Shown here one piece after another: positions 1-7,447 of a DNA stretch of 11,675 nucleotides (position 1 is its first letter; every line of letters starts with the position of its first letter). The notes under the pieces were generated by a model that saw nothing but the letters and a program-made list of their open reading frames with translations, searched no databases and was not told the DNA's origin. The position numbers and the translations under genes are program-made. The stretch lies in assembly GCA_002413265.1 (NCBI GenBank), contig DHWR01000105.1, positions 4,556 through 16,230 on the forward strand. The letters run 5' to 3'. This stretch comes from Chloroflexi bacterium UBA5177 (GTDB taxonomy: Bacteria; Chloroflexota; UBA5177).

Positions 1-2244
1 TTCCCGACCGGCGGCGGCAAGACAGAGGCATATCTCGGACTCTCCGCCTACACCTTCGCCGTCCGCCGCCTGCAGGGGGTGATCGGAGAGGGAGCCGAGG
101 CGCGCGATGGCCGAGACGGTGTGGCCGTCCTCATGCGGTACACGCTGCGCCTGCTCACCGCTCAGCAATTCCAGCGCGCCGCAGCCCTGATGTGCGCCTG
201 CGAATTCTTGCGCCGGGAGCGAGCCGCAGCAGGAGACAATCGACTCGGACGCGAACCATTTCGCATCGGACTCTGGGTCGGTCTGGCGGTGTCGCCCAAC
301 TCATACGACGACGCCGCACGGCAGATCCGATCCGCCCGGGGACAAGGCCGGGGAACCGGCAACCAGGTGCTGCAGGTCTTGAACTGTCCTTGGTGTTCGG
401 CGCCACTTGACGAGGCTCGCGACCTCGATCCGCAGGACCAGGAACGTCGCGTTTACCTCTATTGCTCCGACCCCGAGGGCCAGTGTCCTTTCTCTCGGCG
501 ACTGTCTCCCGGCGAGGGTTTGCCAATCCTCACGATCGATGAGGAGATCTACCGACTCGTGCCGTCAATGGTGATCAGCACGGTGGACAAACTGGCACAG
601 CTGCCGTGGCGGGGTCAGCCCGGCATGTTGTTCGGTCGCGTGGCCCGGCGATGCTCAAGACACGGCTATCGGCATCCTGATCTTGACGCCCGGACGAGTT
701 GCACGGACTCGCATCGCCAGACAACGACGCTTCCCGTTGCGACGACCTCGGACGTGGTCCAGCTGCGGCCGCCCGACCTCATCATCCAAGACGAGTTGCA
801 CCTGATCTCAGGGGCGCTCGGAACCATGGTGGGGCTGTACGAGACCATGGTTGACGAGCTCTGCACCTGGCGATGGGGCGCCGACCGAATCCGCCCGAAG
901 ATAGTCTCATCTACAGCGACCGTTCGAAGAGCGCGCGAGCAGGTCCATCAGCTATTCGGTCGCGATCTGCGCGTCTTCCCGCCTCCAGTCCTCGACGCGG
1001 GCCAGACATTCTTCTCGGAACAGATCCCGGTTTCGCCTGAGTCTCCTGGCCGACGCTACCGCGGCCTATGCGCACACGGGATCCGTCTGAAACAAGCCGA
1101 GATCAGGATCGCAGAGTCGCTTCTCACAGCCACTCAGTACCTGCTTGACCTCCATGGGCAGGCAGCAGATCCTTACATGACGATGGTCGCCTATTTCAAC
1201 GCGCTCCGTGAATTAGCCGGGATGAAGCGCTTGGTGGACGACGACATCTCCATCCGCGCCCGTCGCGGGACCGACAAAGGGCTCGCCAACCGCTGGGTTC
1301 CGATGGAAGTACAAGAGCTCACGTCGCGAACGCCATCGAGCCGGATCGCGGAGACGCTCCGCCAGCTCGATGTTGCCGCAGATCCGGCCTTCGATTCGAC
1401 GGCCGCCCGGTCCGCGAAACCAAGGCCGGCTCGGCAGGGTCGCCGTCCAATCGACGTGCTGCTCGCGACGAGCATGCTCCAGGTCGGGGTCGACGTGAGC
1501 CGGCTCGGTCTCATGGTTATGACTGGCCAACCGAAGAATACGGCCGAGTACATCCAGGCCACGAGCCGTGTCGGACGCGATCCTGCCCGTCCGGGCTTGA
1601 TCCTTACCCTGTACAACTGGGCCCGCCCGCGCGACCTCGCCCATTACGAGACCTTCTGCCACTATCACGAGACCTTTTACAGGCGAGTCGAGCCGCTATC
1701 AGTAACACCCTTCTCACAGCGTGCCATCGATCGCGGACTCACTGGGGTCTTGGTCGGAATGATCCGGAACGCCGACCTTCTCTATAGCCCCAATCCGGCA
1801 GCCCACGGCGTGGACGTCGCCGGCCCAGCAACCGCCGCAGTAATGGAGGCGATAGCGACCCGGGCTGGGCATATCAGTCAGAGCGAGGAGGTTGTGCAGT
1901 TCGTCCGTGACCAAATCCAGAGTAGGCTCGACGGCTGGCAGGGACGCGTGGCCAGGCTCGAGGCCACTCGCCTTGCATATCAGACAGGCGGCGATTTTGA
2001 GGGTCTGCTTCGCGAGGCCGGCATTGGTCCCTGGGATGTCTGGACGGTGGCGAACTCGCTTCGCGAGGCAGAGGCCGACATCAATCTGACCCTGCCCCGC
2101 GGTTCAGTTGCCGACCAATCATTAGCCATCCAACCCGCATGGGATTACGGTGGCGCGGCCTCACCTGACGATCCCGATCTTGATCCGGAGGCGGCGCCTA
2201 GCGATTCCGGCGAGCCGGTCGCCGGGGCGCGGTCAGAGAGTTGA
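1..2244 (+). CDS. drmA: DISARM helicase DrmA, 5' partial
   Basis: This is an SF2-type helicase of the DISARM phage-defence system, which is known to act with DrmB on incoming DNA. The frame is open from base 1, so the start lies upstream; 747 residues are visible. Walker A (PTGGGKT) sits at residues 2-8, so the domain N-terminal to the helicase core is missing. The DEAH-like box DELH is at 264-267, the SAT-like motif III (SSTAT) at 303-307, and motifs V and VI run from LLATSMLQVGVDVS to QATSRVGR (487-526). Between motifs I and II, Cys129, Cys132, Cys155 and Cys162 look like a zinc-binding insert. The C-terminal 220 residues show no motif I recognise. The stop overlaps the drmB start by four bases. 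Identification rests on the motifs plus the drmB-drmC context. Related helicases occur in other defence systems such as Dpd, but a separate DUF1998 gene followed by a PLD gene favours DISARM. Confidence 0.93.
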   Translation, partial: FPTGGGKTEAYLGLSAYTFAVRRLQGVIGEGAEARDGRDGVAVLMRYTLRLLTAQQFQRAAALMCACEFLRRERAAAGDNRLGREPFRIGLWVGLAVSPNSYDDAARQIRSARGQGRGTGNQVLQVLNCPWCSAPLDEARDLDPQDQERRVYLYCSDPEGQCPFSRRLSPGEGLPILTIDEEIYRLVPSMVISTVDKLAQLPWRGQPGMLFGRVARRCSRHGYRHPDLDARTSCTDSHRQTTTLPVATTSDVVQLRPPDLIIQDELHLISGALGTMVGLYETMVDELCTWRWGADRIRPKIVSSTATVRRAREQVHQLFGRDLRVFPPPVLDAGQTFFSEQIPVSPESPGRRYRGLCAHGIRLKQAEIRIAESLLTATQYLLDLHGQAADPYMTMVAYFNALRELAGMKRLVDDDISIRARRGTDKGLANRWVPMEVQELTSRTPSSRIAETLRQLDVAADPAFDSTAARSAKPRPARQGRRPIDVLLATSMLQVGVDVSRLGLMVMTGQPKNTAEYIQATSRVGRDPARPGLILTLYNWARPRDLAHYETFCHYHETFYRRVEPLSVTPFSQRAIDRGLTGVLVGMIRNADLLYSPNPAAHGVDVAGPATAAVMEAIATRAGHISQSEEVVQFVRDQIQSRLDGWQGRVARLEATRLAYQTGGDFEGLLREAGIGPWDVWTVANSLREAEADINLTLPRGSVADQSLAIQPAWDYGGAASPDDPDLDPEAAPSDSGEPVAGARSES

Positions 2245-4106
2245 GCGCCGCCGCGCCGGAACGCGAGAAGTACTTCCGGCGCGTCGGCACGGCGCGTACC
2301 AGTCATCTGCTGTACGCCGCTGGTGTTGGGGCGGTGGTCGACCTCCCGGGCATGTCCGTTGTCGTGCAAGGCCTGGACAGCTGGGATTACTCGGCCGTCG
2401 TCATCAATTCGATCACCGAGCAACGCCTGCTGCGCGGCGTGCGCGGGGTCCTCGGCCAGCAGGTTGAGCAGTTACGCACGCCGCCGTGGTTGCCCAATGA
2501 GCCTGGCGATCCAGCGGGTCCGGCGTCGCGCGTGGGCGTTCCCGTGCTGCCATTTCCGCAATGGCTGCGTTGCACCGCATGTGAGCGCCTCGGCCCCATT
2601 CAAGAAGAGGGCCAGATCTGGCGGTTCGAGAATCGGAATCCACGTCGTTCGGACCTGGCCCGATTCGTCCATGCGCAGTGCACGAAACGAAATGAGCCGG
2701 TCGCAGTACCCGCACGGTTCGTGATCGCCTGTCCCGAAGGTCATCTGGATGAGTTTCCATGGGTGCAGTTCGTGCACCGTGGCAGGGCCTGCACGGTAGG
2801 TCCGGGACGGCTCACCATGCAGGACTTGGTCAGCAACGTGGGGCCAAACGTGATGGTCCGATGCGAATGTGGGGAAAGGCGGAACATGCTCCAGGCCGTT
2901 GGCCTCCAGTCGCGCGGGCGACTGCCGCGATGCCGTGGTCGCCATCCTCACCTGGGCACCTTCTCAGAGTGCAAACGCGCGGATGACGTGCGAACGCTGA
3001 TCCTTGGGGCGAGCAATCAATGGTTCCCGGTCGCCTTGTCGGCACTCCATCTTCCAGGGCGGACAGCCGGCGTCACCGCGGCGGTCGAGGCGCGCTGGTC
3101 AATCCTTCGGGAGATCGACGGCTTGGGAACGCTCAACTTCGCGCTGAAGATGCAACCGGAACTCATAGAGCTGCGAGCTTTCGCACCGGAAGACGTGTGG
3201 AATGCGATCGGGGAGTTGCGGAAGGCCGAGGACGGTGGCCCGCAGCTGAGTGAGGAACCCGTGGACCTCCGTGCACCCGAGTACGAGCTCTTGTGCAATC
3301 CGGGTGGTATCGGCGACCAGGACTTCAGTTGGCGAGAGCAAGGCGTGCCGGCGAGCCTCAGCGGCTTGCTACACCAGATCGTCCTCGTCGATCGGCTCCG
3401 GGAGGTAAAAGCATTCGTAGGCTTCACTCGATTGGACGCTCCCGAGTGGACTGGCGGTGCGCCACCGGGCCTCGCACCCCTGAATCTCGACGGCCATCCG
3501 AAATGGGTGCCGGCAGCTGAGATGCGTGGAGAGGGGATTTTCATCCGACTCCGCGAAGACGTCGTCGCCCAATGGGAGGACCGCGTGGCAGATCACGAAC
3601 ACATCGCCGCGCTCCGCGCTGCCTATGTGCGCTTCCGTCGAAACCGTGGCCAGGATGCGAGCGGCTGGCCCCCCGCCCGATACTGGCTCCTGCACACGCT
3701 GTCTCACCTACTGATCCGTCAGCTCTCCCTTGACTGCGGGTATAGCTCGGCAAGTTTGACTGAGCGCATCTACGCCGGGACGGACGACCAGCCAGCCAGT
3801 GGCATCCTCATTTACACGGCTGCCTCAGACAGCGAGGGGACCCTTGGTGGCCTTGTTGCCCAGGGCGAACCCGATCGACTGGAGGCATTGTTTGAGCACG
3901 CGTTCCAAGGCGCGCGGTGGTGCTCCTCCGATCCGCTCTGCTCCGAGCGCCAGCCAGCCGAACCTGAAGAGTTTGTCTACGGCGCTGCATGCCACGCCTG
4001 CCTCTTCCTTTCGGAGACCACCTGCGAACGCGGGAACCGCCTCCTCGATCGCTCCCTCGTAGTTCCCGTGGGTACGGACCCGTCACTAGCCGTCCTCTCG
4101 GAATGA
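2241..4106 (+). CDS. drmB: DISARM protein DrmB (DUF1998 family)
   Basis: DrmB carries a DUF1998 domain and is known to form a complex with DrmA. The protein has 621 residues. The N-terminus contains a hydrophobic stretch, YAAGVGAVVDLPGMSVVVQG (25-44), which I recall as characteristic of this family. Cys pairs or clusters occur at C111/C114 with C147, C164 with H168, C208/C210 and C231/C244. The C-terminal DUF1998 part has HTLSHLLIRQL (485-495) followed by C561, C567, C584, C587 and C595, consistent with metal binding. The start is TTG at 2241 inside the TTGA overlap with the drmA stop. There is no good Shine-Dalgarno, so translation is probably coupled to drmA. No ATG is available near enough to keep the conserved N-terminus. 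The stop overlaps drmC in ATGA. The TTG start is inferred; the gene identity is well supported. Confidence 0.93.
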   Translation: MSAAAPEREKYFRRVGTARTSHLLYAAGVGAVVDLPGMSVVVQGLDSWDYSAVVINSITEQRLLRGVRGVLGQQVEQLRTPPWLPNEPGDPAGPASRVGVPVLPFPQWLRCTACERLGPIQEEGQIWRFENRNPRRSDLARFVHAQCTKRNEPVAVPARFVIACPEGHLDEFPWVQFVHRGRACTVGPGRLTMQDLVSNVGPNVMVRCECGERRNMLQAVGLQSRGRLPRCRGRHPHLGTFSECKRADDVRTLILGASNQWFPVALSALHLPGRTAGVTAAVEARWSILREIDGLGTLNFALKMQPELIELRAFAPEDVWNAIGELRKAEDGGPQLSEEPVDLRAPEYELLCNPGGIGDQDFSWREQGVPASLSGLLHQIVLVDRLREVKAFVGFTRLDAPEWTGGAPPGLAPLNLDGHPKWVPAAEMRGEGIFIRLREDVVAQWEDRVADHEHIAALRAAYVRFRRNRGQDASGWPPARYWLLHTLSHLLIRQLSLDCGYSSASLTERIYAGTDDQPASGILIYTAASDSEGTLGGLVAQGEPDRLEALFEHAFQGARWCSSDPLCSERQPAEPEEFVYGAACHACLFLSETTCERGNRLLDRSLVVPVGTDPSLAVLSE

Positions 4107-4912
4107 GCCAAGCGGAGCTCGAGGCTGCCGTGCTTCGCATGGTGGATTCGTTACCTCGGAGCAGCATCGAAGCGGCGGCCACCGGCGCCGAACGCGCCTC
4201 GGCAAACGACGCCGGAGCAGTCGTTGGCGCTATCGCCCATCCGGACTACCAACGAGCGGCCGCAAGCCTGGTAACCGCGTGGCGGACCGCTCCCGAGGTG
4301 CCTGGCAACATGCTGGCTTCGCTGCTACGGGTTGCCGCCGCCGTCCGTGCGCACGCCTTGAGCCAGGAGCAGATCGACGTCGTATGGACAGGACCCGGCA
4401 CTCACGAGGTGCCGTCCCGGTCAACGGAGGCCGTAGTCCTCGAAGTCATCGAGGCAGCCGAGGAGCGGCTGCTGCTCGTCACTTACGCCGCCTTCCCCCA
4501 TGAACCGCTGTTGGCGGCTCTGCGGGCCGCGGTCGCGCGAGGGGTCCGCACGGAGGTGCTGGTCGAGACGCGCGCGGCCGCGGGATCATTCCTTAGCGCC
4601 GAACCGTCCCGCGCTTTCGATGGTGTCAGCCCACTACAGATGCTCGAGTGGCCTGTGTCGAGGCGCCCCGCCACCTCCGGTGCGGTACGCGCTCGGATGC
4701 ATGCGAAGCTGGCAGTGGCCGATCGGCGCTTGGCGTTCGTAACGTCGGCGAATCTGACGGGGAGTGGCATTACACAGAACCTGGAATGCGGGCTGCTTGT
4801 ACGTGGCGGGAGAGTGCCGGGCCGATTGGCCGATCACGTCGCCACCCTCGTGACCGCGGGCGTCTTTCAGTCGTTAACAGCTACCGTTGTGGATCGACCC
4901 GGTGCGCCGTAG
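4103..4912 (+). CDS. drmC: DISARM phospholipase D-like protein DrmC
   Basis: This is a phospholipase D superfamily protein of 269 residues and the third core DISARM gene. The catalytic HxKx4D motif is complete: H200, K202 and D207, followed by TSANLTGSG (214-222) with N217. Only one HKD motif is present, so an active site would need a dimer, as in other one-motif PLD nucleases. The first 100 residues are helical and Ala-rich and lack a recognised domain. The start ATG at 4103 overlaps the drmB stop (ATGA, 4103-4106). An in-frame ATG at 3989 lies deep inside drmB, and the residues it would add match no family N-terminus. No Shine-Dalgarno is visible, so coupling to drmB is likely. How catalytic activity contributes to DISARM defence is uncertain from family knowledge. 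No convincing terminator hairpin follows the gene. Confidence 0.9.
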   Translation: MSQAELEAAVLRMVDSLPRSSIEAAATGAERASANDAGAVVGAIAHPDYQRAAASLVTAWRTAPEVPGNMLASLLRVAAAVRAHALSQEQIDVVWTGPGTHEVPSRSTEAVVLEVIEAAEERLLLVTYAAFPHEPLLAALRAAVARGVRTEVLVETRAAAGSFLSAEPSRAFDGVSPLQMLEWPVSRRPATSGAVRARMHAKLAVADRRLAFVTSANLTGSGITQNLECGLLVRGGRVPGRLADHVATLVTAGVFQSLTATVVDRPGAP

Positions 4913-5027
4913 GCTTGGTCGGGCGGCTGATGGCGAATTGCTCTCCATGGGTCTCGGACCCGAGGGCCTGCGTGACCTTAGCTTAGTCATGGACGCGCAA
5001 GCCAGGGAGATTAGCCGCAGCATCTAA
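4902..5027 (+). CDS. possible 41-aa ORF overlapping the drmC end
   Basis: A GTG-initiated frame starts 11 bases before the end of drmC and runs to TAA at 5025-5027. It encodes 41 residues, mostly charged and helical in character (for example LRDLSLVMDAQAREISRSI). An internal ATG at 4948 would give a 26-residue version. I see no Shine-Dalgarno in front of either start, and third-position GC is lower than in the flanking genes. It could be a coupled micro-gene of the DISARM operon, a remnant of a former downstream gene, or chance. It matches no family I recognise. Confidence 0.15.
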   Translation: MRRRLGRAADGELLSMGLGPEGLRDLSLVMDAQAREISRSI

Positions 5028-5077
5028 GGCCGGGTGGAAGCGCTCATTTCACGTGTCCGCACTCGAGGAGGCTCCCG

Positions 5078-5245
5078 ATGCCGGTCGCAATCATGAGATG
5101 TAGTGTCGCCCCGCGCTTCGGCGTCGCCAACATGGTGTCGGAGGTCAGGCAGATGCGCCAGGCCGGCTATTTTCGCGAAGCCATCCCTCCTTCAGCTTCC
5201 CGATGCGCCAGTCGAAGTACTTGCGAAGGTAGACGTCGGCCGTGA
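5078..5245 (+). CDS. small ORF (55 aa) behind a strong ribosome binding site; possible gene remnant
   Basis: GAGGAGG at 5065-5071, six bases before the ATG at 5078, is the best Shine-Dalgarno match noted in the window. The ORF encodes 55 residues. The first 36 or so (MPVAIMRCSVAPRFGVAN, then a segment with VSEVRQMRQAGYFREAI) read like ordinary protein. The rest is Arg-, Ser- and Cys-rich and looks like out-of-frame sequence. From 5145 on it is antisense to the 3' end of the minus-strand gene. A plausible reading is the 5' end of a gene once located after drmC, truncated by a rearrangement near 5145-5190. A real small gene or a chance SD are the alternatives. I do not recognise the sequence. 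Confidence 0.28.
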   Translation: MPVAIMRCSVAPRFGVANMVSEVRQMRQAGYFREAIPPSASRCASRSTCEGRRRP

Positions 5246-6161
5246 CGCGGCCGGCAACCATCTCCTGATTAGTCACTGGCTCCGCGCCGGAGTGCCCAAC
5301 CTTGGTATTTCGCAGGCGCCAGAGTTCCTTGCCAGCGGTCTTCTGACCATCATCAAGACCGATCTCGATTCCAGCGCGAGCCATCCGTTGGCCCAGCGTC
5401 TCGATGTCAATCTTCTGAATTGCCTCGCGAGCATTGCGGATGGCTGCCTTGCCTGCCCTGAGGCTGACTTCACCCTCGAGTGACCGATGAAGGTCAGCGA
5501 ATACCTGTTTCGTCTGCGCTTCCGCGGCCTGGTCGACTTCGAGATCGCCGAATACTGCCTGGGCAACAGCTTCCATTACGCGAGCGTATCCCAAGATCGT
5601 CTCGCTACGATCGACGTCATCAAACGACAGGAAATAACTGCGCTCAGCGGTAATCCACATGTCCAACAGCGGACCGGCCGCGCCATCTTCCGCGTTAACG
5701 TGTTCGACCGCATCGAGAATCGTTAGGAATTCGTCGCTGGCATCCTCGATCACCAAGTCGCCCTTCCTCGCGGTCATTTGGACCTTTTGAGGCTCGGCCT
5801 CGGTGGACAAGTCCTTGGTCGTCTCCACGCTGACGATGGGCCCGGCCTCTGTCAAGCCGCCCGCCAATGCGATCGCTGCGGCTGACCTCTGGAATCGCCC
5901 GAACCCGTTCCTTGCGGCTTCCTGAGCATCCACAGCCTCGACCTCAACGGTCAAGGAGTGGTATGCGCGAAAGGCAGTCGCCGGAGGGATGCCCACTACG
6001 CTCGTCGCGCGCATACCGTCCTCGGCTTCCACACCTACGCCGATCTCATAGCCTGAGGTCCACGTTGGGCCGTCACCGATTGGCCGAATGTGGACACCGA
6101 AGAGATCCCGCTCGCCCGAAGGAAGGTGCCGAGCCGCAATCAGCCCCTGAACCAGCCACAT
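5145..6161 (-). CDS. uncharacterised protein with HEPN-like C-terminal motif
   Basis: This 338-residue protein belongs to no family I can name. Residues 1-175 look mixed alpha/beta, with the segment RNGFGRFQRSAAAIALAGG at 84-102. From about 185 on it is predominantly helical. Near the C-terminus, RLRNTKVGH ends in R284-x5-H290, which fits the R-x4-6-H signature of HEPN ribonuclease or RNA-binding domains, with the LRN...H pattern seen in several defence-linked HEPN proteins. No signal peptide or membrane segment is visible. The ATG at 6161 is the first start after an in-frame TAG at 6198-6200, and a TAnnnT box six bases upstream suggests leaderless expression. The gene converges on drmC and abuts the integrase gene. 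It could be a DISARM-associated effector, cargo of the adjacent element or an unrelated host gene. The coding call is solid; the HEPN assignment rests on one motif. Confidence 0.8.
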   Translation of the reverse strand: MWLVQGLIAARHLPSGERDLFGVHIRPIGDGPTWTSGYEIGVGVEAEDGMRATSVVGIPPATAFRAYHSLTVEVEAVDAQEAARNGFGRFQRSAAAIALAGGLTEAGPIVSVETTKDLSTEAEPQKVQMTARKGDLVIEDASDEFLTILDAVEHVNAEDGAAGPLLDMWITAERSYFLSFDDVDRSETILGYARVMEAVAQAVFGDLEVDQAAEAQTKQVFADLHRSLEGEVSLRAGKAAIRNAREAIQKIDIETLGQRMARAGIEIGLDDGQKTAGKELWRLRNTKVGHSGAEPVTNQEMVAGRVTADVYLRKYFDWRIGKLKEGWLRENSRPGASA

Positions 6162-6224
6162 GACCGCATCGTATCCAACCCGTGCTGACGGCCGGCGCTA
6201 CAAAGGGGGGCCGAAATGGCATGG
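6162..6224. other. intergenic junction between HEPN-like gene and integrase; expected att region
   Basis: This 63-bp gap separates the integrase stop from the start of the next minus-strand gene. In many integrative elements with a xis-int pair the attachment site lies just beyond the int 3' end, which would place it here. I find no tRNA 3' end (no GGTTCRA-type T-arm), no clear inverted repeat and no terminator. A GC-rich run (G6 at 6205-6210) is the only compositional mark. The att assignment is inferred from gene order alone. The second att copy would be outside the window. Confidence 0.25.
6168..6173 (-). promoter_or_regulatory. candidate -10 box for leaderless transcription of the HEPN-like gene
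   Basis: On the minus strand TACGAT fits the TAnnnT -10 consensus. It is followed by six bases and then the ATG at 6161, which is the spacing typical of leaderless actinobacterial mRNAs. No Shine-Dalgarno precedes the ATG, consistent with this. No matching -35 box stands out at 16-18 bases. Short matches of this kind occur by chance, so this is a candidate only. Confidence 0.4.
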
Positions 6225-7349
6225 CTAGGTCGCCTGCTGAAAGAGGTGCTCCATTTGAGTGGCCACTTCCCTGTGTAGAGCCGGCGCCACATGGCTATAC
6301 GTGTCCAGCGTGAGTGCGATCGTGCTGTGTCCAAGCATCTCCTGAACGACCTTCGGATGCACGCCTCGGGTTAGGAGGAGCGTCGCGGCCGTGTGGCGAA
6401 GATCGTGAACCCGAATGCGAGGAAGCCCGGCCGCTCCAAGTGCCTTGTGGAAGCGCCAGCTGACCTGGCCGCCCTCGAGTGGCCGTCCAATCCCCGTGCA
6501 GAAGACAAGAGTGCTCTCTTGCCAGGCCGGGCCGTTGAGCAATCGCTCCTCTCGCTGGCGTTGCCGATGATCTGACAGAACCCTAACCGTGCCAGCAGCG
6601 AGATAAACCGTACGCCGGCTCTTGCCCGTCTTCGGCTCCACGAAGACAAGCCCGTTTCCGCGCTGCCGCTGCAATGCCCGCCGGACTGCCAGGCGGCCGG
6701 ACTGTGAATCCAGATCATCCCACCTGAGTCCCAGCGCCTCACCGAGGCGGAGCCCCGTGGTTACAAGCACCACCCAGAGCGCATGCATGCGATCGTCCGC
6801 CGTCGCCTCGAAGAGCCGCCTGACCTCGTCCTCGTTCAACGTCTTCATCTCGGTCGCGACGGGCCGAGGGCGTGAGGCGGCGTCGGTAGCGTTGCGCGGG
6901 ATCATGTTCCAAAGCACCGCCTGCTTCAACGCCTTGTGGAGCACCGCGTGGGCATGATGAACCGATCTGGCCGACAGGCCGCGACGCAGCAGAGCCCCAT
7001 AGGCACTCTGGACGTGGGCTGGCGAGAGGCTGCCGAGTCGAACGGAGCCGATCAGAGGCTGCAGCCGGCGAACGTTCAGCTCGTAGGAGTCGTAGGTCTT
7101 CGGCCGCACGCTGTTGCGGACAGTGTCCTCCAGCCATCGAGCCAGAAAATCACCGGTGAGCTGATCGGCGCTGGCGACCAGCAGGCCCTGCTCCCGTTGG
7201 CGCGCGAGGTCCTTGAGGCGCTCCTGCACCTCGCGACGGTTCCGGCCATAGAAGGTCTTTCGCCGCCCGTCGTCCAGCGTGACGGTGGCGCCCCAGCGAC
7301 CGTCACTCCTGCGGTAGAGCGTCCCTTCTCCGTTGCCTCGTCGTCTCAT
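6225..7349 (-). CDS. int: tyrosine site-specific integrase
   Basis: This is a phage-type tyrosine recombinase of 374 residues, a normal length for the family. Residues 8-50 (GEGTLYRRSDGRWGATVTLD onward) resemble the Arm-binding AP2-like N-terminal domain, and residues 64-150 look like the SAM-like core-binding domain. The catalytic domain has Arg201 (TTGLRLGEAL), a Lys in the beta-hairpin at 240 or 243, H315-x-x-R318 (VHDLRHTAA), H341 (MLGHS) and the nucleophile Tyr351 (LDTYSHV), so all catalytic residues are present. The ATG at 7349 is the only start in the open frame before an upstream in-frame TAG. No clear Shine-Dalgarno precedes it. It lies downstream of and co-directional with an excisionase-like gene, separated by 98 bp. 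It should integrate and excise the element occupying the right side of the window. Confidence 0.95.
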   Translation of the reverse strand: MRRRGNGEGTLYRRSDGRWGATVTLDDGRRKTFYGRNRREVQERLKDLARQREQGLLVASADQLTGDFLARWLEDTVRNSVRPKTYDSYELNVRRLQPLIGSVRLGSLSPAHVQSAYGALLRRGLSARSVHHAHAVLHKALKQAVLWNMIPRNATDAASRPRPVATEMKTLNEDEVRRLFEATADDRMHALWVVLVTTGLRLGEALGLRWDDLDSQSGRLAVRRALQRQRGNGLVFVEPKTGKSRRTVYLAAGTVRVLSDHRQRQREERLLNGPAWQESTLVFCTGIGRPLEGGQVSWRFHKALGAAGLPRIRVHDLRHTAATLLLTRGVHPKVVQEMLGHSTIALTLDTYSHVAPALHREVATQMEHLFQQAT

Positions 7350-7384
7350 ATCAAATCTTGTCCGATCGCCACTGAAGCCATCGG

Positions 7385-7406
7385 CGTCGACATCCTACCG
7401 TCGACG
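7385..7406. repeat. 7-bp perfect inverted repeat between xis and int
   Basis: CGTCGAC (7385-7391) and GTCGACG (7400-7406) are exact reverse complements separated by an 8-base loop, within the 98-bp xis-int gap. Each arm contains the palindrome GTCGAC. No T-tract follows on either strand, so it is not a convincing intrinsic terminator. It could bind a regulator or Xis, shape int translation, or be chance in GC-rich DNA. Confidence 0.35.
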
Positions 7407-7447
7407 TTCGCAGATCTCCAGCTGTCGTTTTCGAAGCCCGATTCCCT

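Noticed and set aside
3989..4912. Longer DrmC starting at the in-frame ATG at 3989.
   Set aside because: The extra 38 codons overlap the conserved Cys-rich end of drmB and read as Pro/Arg-rich shadow. ATG 4103 gives the operon-style ATGA overlap.
4949..4964. Short hairpin GGGTC-TCG-GACCC after drmC as a terminator.
   Set aside because: The stem is only 5 bp and no T-tract follows on the plus strand.
5103..5483. 126-codon plus-strand ORF opposite the HEPN-like gene.
   Set aside because: It is antisense to a better supported gene and lacks a good start signal and any recognisable motif.
6162..6224. tRNA 3'-end remnant as attB.
   Set aside because: No T-arm consensus, acceptor stem or CCA-like end could be read on either strand.
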